Positions 47,485-56,792 of a stretch of DNA of 60,405 bases are shown in pieces; the first letter of the stretch is position 1, and every line of letters begins with the position of its first letter. The notes below the pieces were generated by a model. That model was not told the origin of the DNA. It worked only from the letters and a program-made list of their open reading frames with translations, and searched no databases. The position numbers were made by a program, and so were the translations under genes. Origin of the DNA: Lysobacterales bacterium (GTDB lineage: Bacteria; Pseudomonadota; Gammaproteobacteria; Xanthomonadales; Marinicellaceae); the NCBI GenBank assembly GCA_026982315.1, contig JALSHI010000037.1:1-60405 (forward strand), read 5' to 3'.

Positions 47485-47638
47485 GGGTATGCTCCTGTGA
47501 TATTTGGTTCAAAGCCATCCTGACACACCCTTTTTAATCTGTCTAATTGATTGTTTGTCATTTAACAAAACAAAAAACAGAACCACGGGAAGCCGGGCTC
47601 GGTTTTTTTACATCGGCCGGAGCCAAGGAGCAGCCAAC

Positions 47639-48394
47639 TTAATCGACGATCACCCGGGCATTCAATGGCTGAATCGGGCGGTTATTCTCACCAATCACTT
47701 TTCTGAAGCGATCAATTTGCGCCTCTGAAGCCTTCACCGGGCTTTTCAGCACCACCCATTTTACGCCTTCGCTGCATGGCGGCGTGGTCAATGAACCATT
47801 GAAGCGATAATACGCTGCCCGGGACGCTGGCAATAAATCTCCGGCATTTTGTGGGGTTTTCAATGCAGAATGGCCGCCCTGGGCTGTTGGCATATGCCGC
47901 CAGTAGGCCGCCAATGCCGGATTGTCGTCTAGCCCGGGTGCAAACATGACGCCCACCACAACCAGATTACCCTGGGCATCCGCATGCACAAAATGGGCCT
48001 CCATGGGGAACGACCGGCCTTCAATGTGGTTCTCACTGGGCGTATGAAAATGCACCTGTTTCAGCGCATATTCTTTTCCCTCCAGCGCCATCACACTGCC
48101 CGGCTGTGAATTGACCTGAATCGTATGGCCATTATTAACCACCTCATTCATGGTGGCGCCATACTGCAACTGCAAATCCGGCAAGGGCGCATCCAGTGCC
48201 GCTGTCAGGTTAACCGGTGACTGGTTTTTGCCCATTTCACACAAAGAAAACTCCGGTGACAAGCGGCCCCAATTGGCCGGCCCGGCTTCCCCGCTATAGC
48301 CCCAGTGCGGGGTGTCTCCACCAGCCTGAACCTAGACACCGGCTAAAAGCAAAGATGTGGCCAGAATGGCTTTTGATACATGTTTCATCGACAT
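47639..48394 (-). pseudogene. Alpha-carbonic anhydrase interrupted by an amber codon in the signal peptide
   Basis: Periplasmic zinc enzyme hydrating CO2. From ATG 48394 (AGGAG upstream) the frame reads a signal peptide MSMKHVSKAILATSLLLAGV, then TAG at 48334-48332. It continues in the same frame as VQAGGDTPHWGYSGEAGPANWG and the full enzyme: NQSPVNL, the zinc ligands in QVHFHTPSENH and MEAHFVH, and LTTPPCSEGVKW. A CAG-to-TAG change would explain it. Unless the stop is suppressed or a sequencing error, an internal start (ATG at 48262) would give a cytoplasmic protein missing the WGY segment. The body shows no other damage, so the lesion looks recent. Confidence 0.85.
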
Positions 48395-48755
48395 TTTATT
48401 AACTCCTGTGCAGTTGCATTAAAAAACAAGACGCAAGCAAGCGCCTTGCCTATGCAGACACCCGCTACTTACCCATGGTTCAGAAAAAAGAAAATAAAGC
48501 CATGCTCGTCAACATGCGGCAGCTTACCGGCCACAAGTTTACTGATTCCAGTTGGTGACCAAACCGAAAAACCACCGCAAACTGAAAAAACAGAAATAAT
48601 ACCTTGCATTAACAAATGTCCGTATGTTATTGTTTTACATGAAATAAATGCGCCCTAAAGAGTCATTGTATGCCATGGCTATATTTGTCTCTCTCTTTGG
48701 CATAAAAATGGCCTTCCTCTGAAGCCCGGATCTTGTCCGGGTTCTTTTTTGCCCG
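48395..48755. other. Intergenic region, A/T-richer than its surroundings
   Basis: No convincing protein gene. The plus-strand frames here have no domain features or good ribosome binding site. The only clear signal is a plus-strand terminator at 48721-48750 with no known gene before it. A short non-coding transcript is possible. Confidence 0.5.
48721..48750 (+). terminator. Orphan plus-strand terminator
   Basis: GAAGCCCGGA and TCCGGGTTC pair with one bulged base around TCTTG, followed by six T (48745-48750). The flanking protein genes are both on the minus strand, so it must end some other plus-strand RNA or be fortuitous. Confidence 0.65.
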
Positions 48756-49907
48756 TTACTGCCGGTTTTCTGCCGAAGCCTCAAGGATACGCACGCCCTG
48801 TCCGTCCCGCAGGCGTTCGTTACCACGTACCACCACTTCATCCCCCGGTTTCAGTGGGTTAGCCTGACCGGCGGGACCACGGATCGCAATCCAGTCGCCA
48901 TCGCCAACCCCCGGTATCACCACAATTTTTTCAGCCCGATGATCGCGGACCCGAAAAACATGGCTTTTGCCCTGCCGCAACACCAGAGCATCCCGCGGCA
49001 CCAGAACAAACTCCCTGGCCTCGGCCTGAGGATAAAATACTGTTACCGGCTGGCCATCAAGTGTGGTTTCGGTCTCTTTGCCGGCCCAGTCCAGAAATAC
49101 TGTTAGCTGCCGCGAGGCGTTGGCCACAGTGGGCACCATGGCCATCACCCTGGCCTTGTGCCTATTTTTCTGTTCGCCACCTGAACCATCTGTAAGAATA
49201 ACGTTCCACTGTTGCCCTTTTTTAACATACGGCGCGGCGCGCCACGGCAGATTGACCGCGATGCGCTGGCGCCTGGATACCAGACGAACCACCGGATCAC
49301 CACTGCGCACGTACTCCCCGGGCTGGGCCAGGTGTTCCACCACATATCCGGCAAATGGCGCCCGCAACACCAGCCGTTTAAGTGATTGCTGCAACTGCCG
49401 CAAGCGGGCCTCAGCAGCTTGCCGCTGGCTGTTGGCCTGGGCCAGGTCGCTGCGGTTTTGTTCCACTTCACGCGCGCTGGCCAGGTTTTTCTTGTGCATG
49501 CTGGCCAGCCGGCGGGCTTCGCCCTGCAAAAAGGCCACACGCGCCTGGGCGCTGGCCACATCCTGTTGCAGCTCGCGCAAGCGCAAGGCATGCGCCGGAT
49601 CCACAATCACCGCCACTGTTTCCCCGGTTTCCACAACCGTCCCCAAATCTGCCACGTGATCCAGCGTGCCGCTGGATTCGGCCTTAAGATTCACTCGGTA
49701 TAACGTCTGAATTTCACCAGGCATAGCCCGACTCGGCGCCACCATTGCGGTACGCACCGGCATCACTTTCACCACCGCCGGTCGTTCGCGTGACTGGCCA
49801 AATGCCGGCATCGCTGCAAGCAGGCTGATCAAAAATACCAGTCCAGGCCATTGGCGCCCCGCAGGGTCTGCCACGCCGGTGCGCGCTTCCGTGATTGTTT
49901 TTTTCAT
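48756..49907 (-). CDS. RND efflux periplasmic adaptor (HlyD/MFP family)
   Basis: A 383-residue membrane-fusion protein joining the inner-membrane pump to an outer-membrane channel. It has an N-terminal hydrophobic export signal (LVFLISLLAAMPAFGQ) and the lipoyl half-motifs GTLDHVADLGTVVETGETVAVI and LVLRAPFAGYVVEHLAQPGEYVRSGDPVV. A helical hairpin lies between them (LQQDVASAQARVAFLQGEARRLASMHKKN...), and a beta-barrel and membrane-proximal domain ends with PLKPGDEVVVRGNERLRDG. It lies 4 bases downstream of the pump gene; the pump-first order is less common. No TolC-type gene is adjacent. Confidence 0.92.
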   Translation of the reverse strand: MKKTITEARTGVADPAGRQWPGLVFLISLLAAMPAFGQSRERPAVVKVMPVRTAMVAPSRAMPGEIQTLYRVNLKAESSGTLDHVADLGTVVETGETVAVIVDPAHALRLRELQQDVASAQARVAFLQGEARRLASMHKKNLASAREVEQNRSDLAQANSQRQAAEARLRQLQQSLKRLVLRAPFAGYVVEHLAQPGEYVRSGDPVVRLVSRRQRIAVNLPWRAAPYVKKGQQWNVILTDGSGGEQKNRHKARVMAMVPTVANASRQLTVFLDWAGKETETTLDGQPVTVFYPQAEAREFVLVPRDALVLRQGKSHVFRVRDHRAEKIVVIPGVGDGDWIAIRGPAGQANPLKPGDEVVVRGNERLRDGQGVRILEASAENRQ

Positions 49908-49911
49908 CAGC

Positions 49912-52900
49912 TCATACCTTCTTGGTCACATGGTGATTGTCAAACAGTTTCAACAACGATGGCAGCAACAGCAAGGTAAACACGGTACTGACCAGCATGC
50001 CACCCACGATTACCGACGCCAGCCCGCGATACAGCTCGGTGCCCGAACCTGGGACAAGCAACAATGGAAGCATCCCGAACACCGAGGTTAATGTACTCAT
50101 CAAAATGGGCCGTAACCGCAACCGCACCGCTGTGTTCACCGCTTCGACACGGCTTTGCCCTTCGGCCTGGGCCTGACGGGTTCGATACACCAGCAAAATG
50201 GCGTTATTCACCACCAGCCCCAGCAAAATTACAAAGCCGATCATGGTCAGCAAGTCCATGCTCTGGCCAACGGTGATATCCAGCAGTTTCAACCCCAACA
50301 AGCCTCCAATGGTGGCCATGGGCAATGTGGTGATGACCAGCAGCGCATCCCGAAATGACTGAAACATGGCGCTGATAAGCAAATACAGAATCACCACCGC
50401 CAGCGCAAAAGAGCCACTCAGGCTGGACAAGGCCGCATCCAGCGCCTTGGCGGTGCCCCGGTAAGTAATGTGCCCGTCTGCGGGCAACAGCCGTTTGAGC
50501 TCCGGGTCAAGAGACTGGCGCAACACAGCAATGGCCTTCTCCAGGGGATAGTCATCCGGTGGCGTCACGTTCAGACTCACGGTGCGCTGGCGATCCACCC
50601 GCCGGATTTGCGACGGCCCGGCGGTGCGGTGCCAGTGAGCCACATCGCCCAGATGCACCACCTGCCCTGAAGGCGTAAACAAGGGCACATCCAGCAATTC
50701 TTCGGGATACTGCCAGCCGTCATGGCGCAAAATCACATTCATTTTCCGCTGGCCGTCAAAATAGTCACCCACAAACAGCCCGCTGCCCAAGGCCCGGATA
50801 ATGCCGGCCAGTTGACCACGAGTCCAACCCACTTCGGCCAAGGCGCGGTCATTAGGTGTCAAACGCAGCTCCGGCTCGCCCAGTTCCAGCCCCGGCGAAG
50901 GACGCACCTGCGCGCCTGGAATCAGCGCCTGAATACGCCCAAAGCCCACCCGGGCTGCCGCCAATAACGCATCAATGTCTCCACCGTGCAAATCCACACT
51001 GATTTGACGCGAACCACCCACGCCGCGAAACACCGGCGCGCGCCGGGCAAAGCCAAAGGTGTCCGGCAAATTGGCCAGGATTTCCCCGTTGACCACTTTC
51101 AGCAAGTCGTCCACCTCGCTGGCCTTTTCCGCCCGCACGCCAAAAAACGCTCCGCCGTTGAAAATCCCCAGAAAGTAATTGCGCACCTTGGGCTGTTTTT
51201 CCCCATCCAGATACGGCTGAATCCGCCGGGCGATGACATCGGCCAATTCTTCCTGGGCGGCTTTGACAGACAAACCCGGCGCCGGCATTAAAAAACCAAA
51301 ACTCATGTTGCGCTTGCCCGCCGGCAAATAATCCGCCGGCGGCCTGATCCACCAGGCCAGCAGCAATGGCACCAGAATCAAACCGGCCACCCACGCCATT
51401 TGCCGTTTTCTGGTGGCTGTCAAGCGATCCACCCAGCCTGCCATGCGATGCCAAAAGGCCGCATGCCGGTCTGATAAATTTTCCTGCTTCATCCAGCGCA
51501 CCGTGGCCGCCGGTAATACAGACACGGCCACTATCAGTGACACCGCCACGGAAACGGAAATGGTGATGGCCAGGTCCGTAAACAACTGACCGGCTTCGTC
51601 CTTGAGAAAAATCACCGGCAAAAAAATGGCGATGGTGGTGGCGGTGGAAGCCAGCAGAGCCGCCCACACCTGCTGTGTGCCAATGCGGGCGGCATCGACG
51701 GGGGATTCGCCTTTTTCCCGGTGGCGGACGATATTTTCCAACACCACGATGGCCGCATCCAGCACCATACCAGTGGCAAACGCCAAGCCTGCCAGTGAAA
51801 TGATATTCAGGGTACGGCCCAACGCATGCAGAAAGATAAACGCCGCCAGCAAGGCAATGGGGATGGCCAGCGCCACAATCAGCGCCGGTATGCTGCGGCG
51901 CAAAAAGAAATACAACACGCCAATGGCCAGCAACATGCCCAGAACCAGATTGTTACGCACCATGCGGATGGAAGCCCGGGTATAGACGGAATCATCATAT
52001 ACCTGGGTAATGCGCAGACCCGCATCCTTCAAAACCGTGTCTTTCAGTTCGGCAATGGTGGACTTGAGGCGCTGCATCACCGCCAGCACATTCACACCGG
52101 CTTCAGGAATCACATTCATGGCAATGGAAGGACCGCCATTCTGGTTAATCACGCCGGTAGGATCCTGCATCACCTTTTCCACCGTGGCAATGTCCCGCAC
52201 ATATACCGGCTGGCCATTGCGCCAAGCGAGTATCTTGTCAGCCAGGGTCTCCATATCAAAACGCCCGGCATAGCGCAGGGTATAACGCCGCTTGCCCACA
52301 TCCTTGCCACCGGCGGAAGTGTTGCGGAAGTCACCGTCAAACCACAGACTGGACAAGTCAATGCCCAGCGCCGCGGCCTTGGCCGGGTCAAAACTGATGC
52401 GAATTTCATATGGCCGCCCGCCAAAGGCATTGGCTGAGGAAACCCCGGGTATCTGTTCCAGCCGCGGCACGATGACTTCATTGATAAAGTCCTGATAACT
52501 GGCAATGGGGCGGTCATTGCCTGGCTGGGTCCGAATGGCGAACCAGGCAATCACCGTGCCGCCAAAACGGCCGCCTCCCACGCGCACTGTGGGTTCGGTG
52601 GCATCCACCGGGTAACGGGGCACCTGATTCAGCCGGTTGATGACCTCCAGCAAAGCCCGCTGCATGTCCACGTCATCGGCAAACTCCAGGTTGATGCTGC
52701 CCTGCCCGCGGCTGGCCGTACCTTCCATACGGGTCACACCCGGCAGACCCCGAAAAACCTTCTCCTGCGGTTCAAGAATCTCCGACTCCACTTCTTCAGG
52801 CGCCGCGCCGCGCCAGGCCGTGGACACGCTGATGACCGGGCGCTCGACATTGGGCGCCAGTTGCACCGGCAGTTTATTCAGGCTGATCAAACCAAAAATG

Positions 52901-52965
52901 GCCACCAGAATCACGGCCACAGCCACGGCCACGCGGTTGGAAAGGGATAACGCTGTCAGCTTCAA
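49912..52965 (-). CDS. RND efflux transporter (AcrB/HAE family)
   Basis: Inner-membrane proton-driven pump of 1017 residues. The N-terminal helix is LSNRVAVAVAVILVAIFGLISLNKLPVQLAPNVERPVISV. Porter domains include EVESEILEPQEKVFRGLPGV. TM4 has SLAGLAFATGMVLDAAIVVLENI, where the usual pair of Asp reads GMVLDAAIVV, with one Asp only. The second half repeats the plan (LLTMIGFVILLGLVVNNAILLVY, LTSVFGMLPLLLVPG). The single TM4 Asp places it in the broader HME/HAE-like group rather than classical AcrB. It is first in a two-gene operon with the adaptor. Confidence 0.94.
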   Translation of the reverse strand: MKLTALSLSNRVAVAVAVILVAIFGLISLNKLPVQLAPNVERPVISVSTAWRGAAPEEVESEILEPQEKVFRGLPGVTRMEGTASRGQGSINLEFADDVDMQRALLEVINRLNQVPRYPVDATEPTVRVGGGRFGGTVIAWFAIRTQPGNDRPIASYQDFINEVIVPRLEQIPGVSSANAFGGRPYEIRISFDPAKAAALGIDLSSLWFDGDFRNTSAGGKDVGKRRYTLRYAGRFDMETLADKILAWRNGQPVYVRDIATVEKVMQDPTGVINQNGGPSIAMNVIPEAGVNVLAVMQRLKSTIAELKDTVLKDAGLRITQVYDDSVYTRASIRMVRNNLVLGMLLAIGVLYFFLRRSIPALIVALAIPIALLAAFIFLHALGRTLNIISLAGLAFATGMVLDAAIVVLENIVRHREKGESPVDAARIGTQQVWAALLASTATTIAIFLPVIFLKDEAGQLFTDLAITISVSVAVSLIVAVSVLPAATVRWMKQENLSDRHAAFWHRMAGWVDRLTATRKRQMAWVAGLILVPLLLAWWIRPPADYLPAGKRNMSFGFLMPAPGLSVKAAQEELADVIARRIQPYLDGEKQPKVRNYFLGIFNGGAFFGVRAEKASEVDDLLKVVNGEILANLPDTFGFARRAPVFRGVGGSRQISVDLHGGDIDALLAAARVGFGRIQALIPGAQVRPSPGLELGEPELRLTPNDRALAEVGWTRGQLAGIIRALGSGLFVGDYFDGQRKMNVILRHDGWQYPEELLDVPLFTPSGQVVHLGDVAHWHRTAGPSQIRRVDRQRTVSLNVTPPDDYPLEKAIAVLRQSLDPELKRLLPADGHITYRGTAKALDAALSSLSGSFALAVVILYLLISAMFQSFRDALLVITTLPMATIGGLLGLKLLDITVGQSMDLLTMIGFVILLGLVVNNAILLVYRTRQAQAEGQSRVEAVNTAVRLRLRPILMSTLTSVFGMLPLLLVPGSGTELYRGLASVIVGGMLVSTVFTLLLLPSLLKLFDNHHVTKKV

Positions 52966-53215
52966 GTCATAACACCCGGTTTAGCACAATCCGACCATAA
53001 TAAAGCAAGCCGCCTTCGGGAACCAGCCCCAACCGGCGGACAGGGCAGACATCCCACACCACAGAGATTCAAACAGGCAACAGCGATATTCACACGAATT
53101 TGGCGCCGGTCACTTGCCAAAATAATTTCACTGCCAAATGGTTTACAATGGCGCGTCCATTCGCTAGGGTATGGTTCCCCGCGCCAGAACCTCCGGCCTT
53201 ATCTCTGGAAACGCC

Positions 53216-54835
53216 ATGAAGCACACAAGCTCAACACAAGAATTCGACTATATCATCGTCGGCGCTGGCTCAGCCGGTTGCGTGCTGGCCAATCGCTTGT
53301 CCGCCAGCCCGAACCATCGTGTCCTGCTGCTGGAAGCCGGTGGCCGGGATTGGCACCCCTTCATCCACATGCCCGCCGGGCTGGCGAAACTGGTGAATAT
53401 CCGCTCGCTGAACTGGAACTACGAAACCGAACCGGAGCCACAACTGAACAATCGCCGCCTATACTGGCCCCGCGGCAAGGTGCTGGGCGGGTCCAGCTCT
53501 ATCAACGCCATGTGCTACTGCCGCGGCCATCAGGCAGACTACGACCACTGGCAGGCCCTGGGCAACCCAGGCTGGGATTTTGACACCATGCTGGCGCATT
53601 TCAAAGCCACCGAGGCCAATCAACGCCCCGGCATCGACCCGGCCTACCACGGCGCCAGCGGTGAGCTGAGTGTCGAAGACCTGCGCTATCACAACCCGCT
53701 CACAGACACATTCCTGCGCGCCTGCGAGGAAAGCGGCCTGCCCCTGAACGACGATTTCAACGGCCCGCGTCAACGCGGCTTTGGGCTGTATCAGGTCACG
53801 CAAAAAAACGGCGCGCGCCACTCCACCGCCCAGGCTTTTCTGAAACCGGCCATGCACCGGCCCAACCTAACAGTATGGACCCATGCCCGGGCAGAAAAAA
53901 TCCTGCTGGAACACACCGGCCGGGGTGTGCAGGCCACCGGCATCGCGCTGAAACACAACCGACGGCCGGTGCGCGTTTATGCCGAAAAAGAGGTTATTCT
54001 GGCCGGTGGCGCGCTGAATTCGCCGCAACTGCTGATGCTTTCCGGCATTGGCGATACCGATCAACTCAAGCCGCACGGCATCGAAGCGCAGATCCACCTG
54101 CCGGGCGTGGGGCAAAACCTGCAAGATCACCTGGACGTGTGTCTGGTGCAAGGCTGCACCCAGCCTGTCACCTACGATACTGTCAACGACCTGAAAGTCG
54201 GCTTGCAGTATTACCTGCTGGGCCACCAGGGGCCGGGCGCTTCCAACATTGCCGAGGCCGGCGGCTTCTGGCGCACCGAACTGGCCGAAGATGACCGCCC
54301 TGATGTTCAGTTTCATTTTGTCCCGGCCATTCTGGACGACCATGGCCGAAACCGCATACCCGGCTCCGGCTACACCCTGCATATGTGTTTTTTGCGCCCC
54401 CGCAGCCGCGGCCACCTGGCCCTGGCTTCAGCCAACCCCGACCAACCGGTGCGTATCTACGCCAATTACCTTTCCGATGCGTTTGATCTGAAGGTAATGA
54501 AAGCCGGCTTCCATCTGCAAAGGCAAATCTTTTCCGCCGGTGCCTTTGACGCCTTTCGCGGGGCTGAAATTTTTCCCGGCTCCACAGCCCAAAGCGATGC
54601 GGATATCGAGGCCTTTATCCGCCACAAAGCCGAAACCATCTACCACCCGGTGGGCACCTGTAAAATGGGCCCCATCGACAACGACCCCCAGGCGGTGGTG
54701 GACCACCAATTGCGCGTCTACGGCGTCAACGGCTTGCGCGTGGCCGACGCGTCCATCATGCCCACCCTGGTATCGGGCAACACCAACGCACCGGTTATCG
54801 CCATTGCCGACAAGCTGGCCGGTATGCTGGGCTGA
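53216..54835 (+). CDS. GMC-family FAD-dependent oxidoreductase (choline/alcohol dehydrogenase type)
   Basis: Flavoprotein oxidising an alcohol group, related to choline dehydrogenase BetA and alkanol dehydrogenase AlkJ. The 539 residues have the Rossmann FAD motif DYIIVGAGSAGCVLANRLS (Gly16-Gly21), LLEAGGRD, and GMC signature 1 (RGKVLGGSSSINAMCYCRGH). Signature 2 is GGALNSPQLLMLSGIG. The catalytic His is in IYHPVGTCKMG, with Asn in SGNTNAPVIAIADK. ATG 53216 gives this canonical start. No betB or betI gene is near, so a general alcohol substrate is more likely than choline. Confidence 0.93.
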   Translation: MKHTSSTQEFDYIIVGAGSAGCVLANRLSASPNHRVLLLEAGGRDWHPFIHMPAGLAKLVNIRSLNWNYETEPEPQLNNRRLYWPRGKVLGGSSSINAMCYCRGHQADYDHWQALGNPGWDFDTMLAHFKATEANQRPGIDPAYHGASGELSVEDLRYHNPLTDTFLRACEESGLPLNDDFNGPRQRGFGLYQVTQKNGARHSTAQAFLKPAMHRPNLTVWTHARAEKILLEHTGRGVQATGIALKHNRRPVRVYAEKEVILAGGALNSPQLLMLSGIGDTDQLKPHGIEAQIHLPGVGQNLQDHLDVCLVQGCTQPVTYDTVNDLKVGLQYYLLGHQGPGASNIAEAGGFWRTELAEDDRPDVQFHFVPAILDDHGRNRIPGSGYTLHMCFLRPRSRGHLALASANPDQPVRIYANYLSDAFDLKVMKAGFHLQRQIFSAGAFDAFRGAEIFPGSTAQSDADIEAFIRHKAETIYHPVGTCKMGPIDNDPQAVVDHQLRVYGVNGLRVADASIMPTLVSGNTNAPVIAIADKLAGMLG

Positions 54836-55003
54836 AGCCGGAAAGCCCATTTAAGCAACCCCTTGGCATGCCCTGTCGTCAGCAAGGCATTGTGACGGAC
54901 TCCCGACGGGGGATTATTCCTCACTGTGATTTTCACACTTCTTTAACACGCCGGTGGCGAACAGGAAATAGACTAAGCACCCAAGCCATTACGGAAAAAC
55001 CCA

Positions 55004-56755
55004 ATGCCCTGTTACAAACACTTTACCGGTCTTGTGTGCGGTTGCTGGCTGCTGTTCAGCACTGCATGGGCTGCCGCCCCCTTGCCCTCCACCATCCATG
55101 GCGGCGCACCGGTGATTTCACCCGGGGACGACTGGTCCCTGCCTGGCTGGGTGACACCAGTGAGCGACTATGTTTTTTATTCTGAAGACGCTGATGCGGC
55201 GTTTCATGTCAATAGCCATGTGATTGATGTGACCTGGCGGCAATTAAACCCTTACCCCGGTGTGTATACCCAAAGCCTTGCCGACAGCTGGAGCGAGGTA
55301 AACGGTGACGCCACATTTAGTTTCGACTCTTTTGCCAGCCAGCGCGCCCAACCCGGACACTACTGGTTGCGTATCTGGATGTCCGGCGAGCAGTGGGCGC
55401 CGGCCTGGGTGCTCAGTGATTGCAATATTCCCGCCGGACAACGCTGGCTGGACCACTCCGGTCAGGATCGCCATATTCCCCTGTGGAACCCCTGTATCTG
55501 GAACCACGCCAAAAACCTGTATCGCACGGTATTGCAGGACTGGGGCGTGCGCAGTGATCCGCGATTCGAACTGGCGTATGTGCCCGGCGGTTTTTATTAC
55601 ACGGAGTTTGATTTTGATGTCATGTGGGCCGCCTATCAGGATGGCGTCACCACCACAACCGACCTGCTTGCCTGGCTGGCCGATGTGCGCCAGTCACTGG
55701 CGGCCATTGCCGATGGCGAGAATACCGATCCTGATGACGACTTTCATAACAAGCTGGCGTATACCGGCGAGGACTATCCATTTGATTTTATCGGCTCGGG
55801 ATTCGGCGCTTTCGAGCACCACGCCGCTGACGCCACCGCCATGGGCCTGGGCGTGCGTTCAGGCATTACCGAGCTATTCAATTTTCACCTGAACGAATCC
55901 CCGGCCTATGGTTCGCATATCGACACCGACGGCCATGTGCGTATCGATGAAAGCGCGCCTGTGCATGCCAATCATGCCATTATCGGTAATGAAAACGAAT
56001 GCTATAACAGCTGTGGTTTTTCTACTGCCGATCCTTACTACGCGGTGGTTATGTCCAACCTCAAAGCCCTGCAACTGCGCACCAACTGCTTGTATGTGGC
56101 GCCTGCCGACAGCTATATGCCCCAGTATTCAGATCACTGGGACTGGGTGGAAAAAGAACTGGGACGCAACGCCGGTAACAGCCCGGACGCCTGGGTGGCC
56201 TTGCGCGAATATGAAGACCGCTTCTGGGTCAATGACTCACCGGAAAACACGGTCAACTGGAACGGCAAGCCCTGGCTGCATAATTTTGAACGCTGGCTGG
56301 AGCAGCGCGATATTGCCCCTGATGGCCAGTCTCGCCGTGGCAGCGATATACGCAGCAATGTACTGGACCCGGACAATGGCACAGCCTATGAGGGCCGCCG
56401 CAGCGACGTGGCCACCAGCCAGAACAGCCTGTATTTCTTTGTGCAGGACAATTTTGCCTTTGGGCCGGTCACTGACCTGCAACTCAAGGTAACCTACCTG
56501 GACACCAGCGCCGACTGGCAATTGCACTATCGCAACCACAATGGCCAGCTAATCAGTCACCCGGTGACCGGTGGCGCCACTGGCACCCGCAAAACCGCCA
56601 CATTTACCTTGCTTGACCCCTTGCTGGACAATAGCCTGAACGGCGGCGCAGACTTTCAGCTTCTGACTACCGGCTCCAGTGATATGGAAATCCTGTTTGT
56701 GCGCCTGATATGGCAAACCAACCCGGTTATTTTTGTCCACGGCTTTGAAAACTGA
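55004..56755 (+). CDS. Secreted TIM-barrel-like protein of unknown function
   Basis: A 583-residue exported protein. The signal peptide is MPCYKHFTGLVCGCWLLFSTAWAA. The first two-thirds look like a glycosidase-type barrel (VIDVTWRQLNPYPGVYTQS near residue 73, WLRIWMSGEQWAPAWVL, FELAYVPGGFYYTEFDF). Many Trp and acidic residues are placed as in glycoside hydrolases. The last 150 residues form a beta-sandwich-like module (NSLYFFVQDNFAFGPVTDLQLKVTYLD). It ends in VIFVHGFEN, similar to the C-terminal GFE-type endings on secreted proteins of some gammaproteobacteria. I do not recognise the family. It stands alone, facing the helicase gene. Confidence 0.75.
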   Translation: MPCYKHFTGLVCGCWLLFSTAWAAAPLPSTIHGGAPVISPGDDWSLPGWVTPVSDYVFYSEDADAAFHVNSHVIDVTWRQLNPYPGVYTQSLADSWSEVNGDATFSFDSFASQRAQPGHYWLRIWMSGEQWAPAWVLSDCNIPAGQRWLDHSGQDRHIPLWNPCIWNHAKNLYRTVLQDWGVRSDPRFELAYVPGGFYYTEFDFDVMWAAYQDGVTTTTDLLAWLADVRQSLAAIADGENTDPDDDFHNKLAYTGEDYPFDFIGSGFGAFEHHAADATAMGLGVRSGITELFNFHLNESPAYGSHIDTDGHVRIDESAPVHANHAIIGNENECYNSCGFSTADPYYAVVMSNLKALQLRTNCLYVAPADSYMPQYSDHWDWVEKELGRNAGNSPDAWVALREYEDRFWVNDSPENTVNWNGKPWLHNFERWLEQRDIAPDGQSRRGSDIRSNVLDPDNGTAYEGRRSDVATSQNSLYFFVQDNFAFGPVTDLQLKVTYLDTSADWQLHYRNHNGQLISHPVTGGATGTRKTATFTLLDPLLDNSLNGGADFQLLTTGSSDMEILFVRLIWQTNPVIFVHGFEN

Positions 56756-56792
56756 GGCGGTATAAGCCATTCTGGCAGCCAGCGGTTTAAGG

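Noticed and set aside
46210-47523. Long frames of about 400 codons opposite or overlapping katA
   Set aside because: Artefacts of very high GC3 in the catalase gene; catalase motifs are complete in the minus-strand frame.
48380-48658. Plus-strand frame as a small protein gene
   Set aside because: No credible ribosome binding site, composition unlike neighbours, and it begins inside the carbonic anhydrase leader.
54925-54937. TGTGA-TTT-TCACA as a third CRP site, upstream of 55004
   Set aside because: The half-sites are separated by 3 bases instead of 6, so CRP would not fit; it may be another regulator's palindrome.
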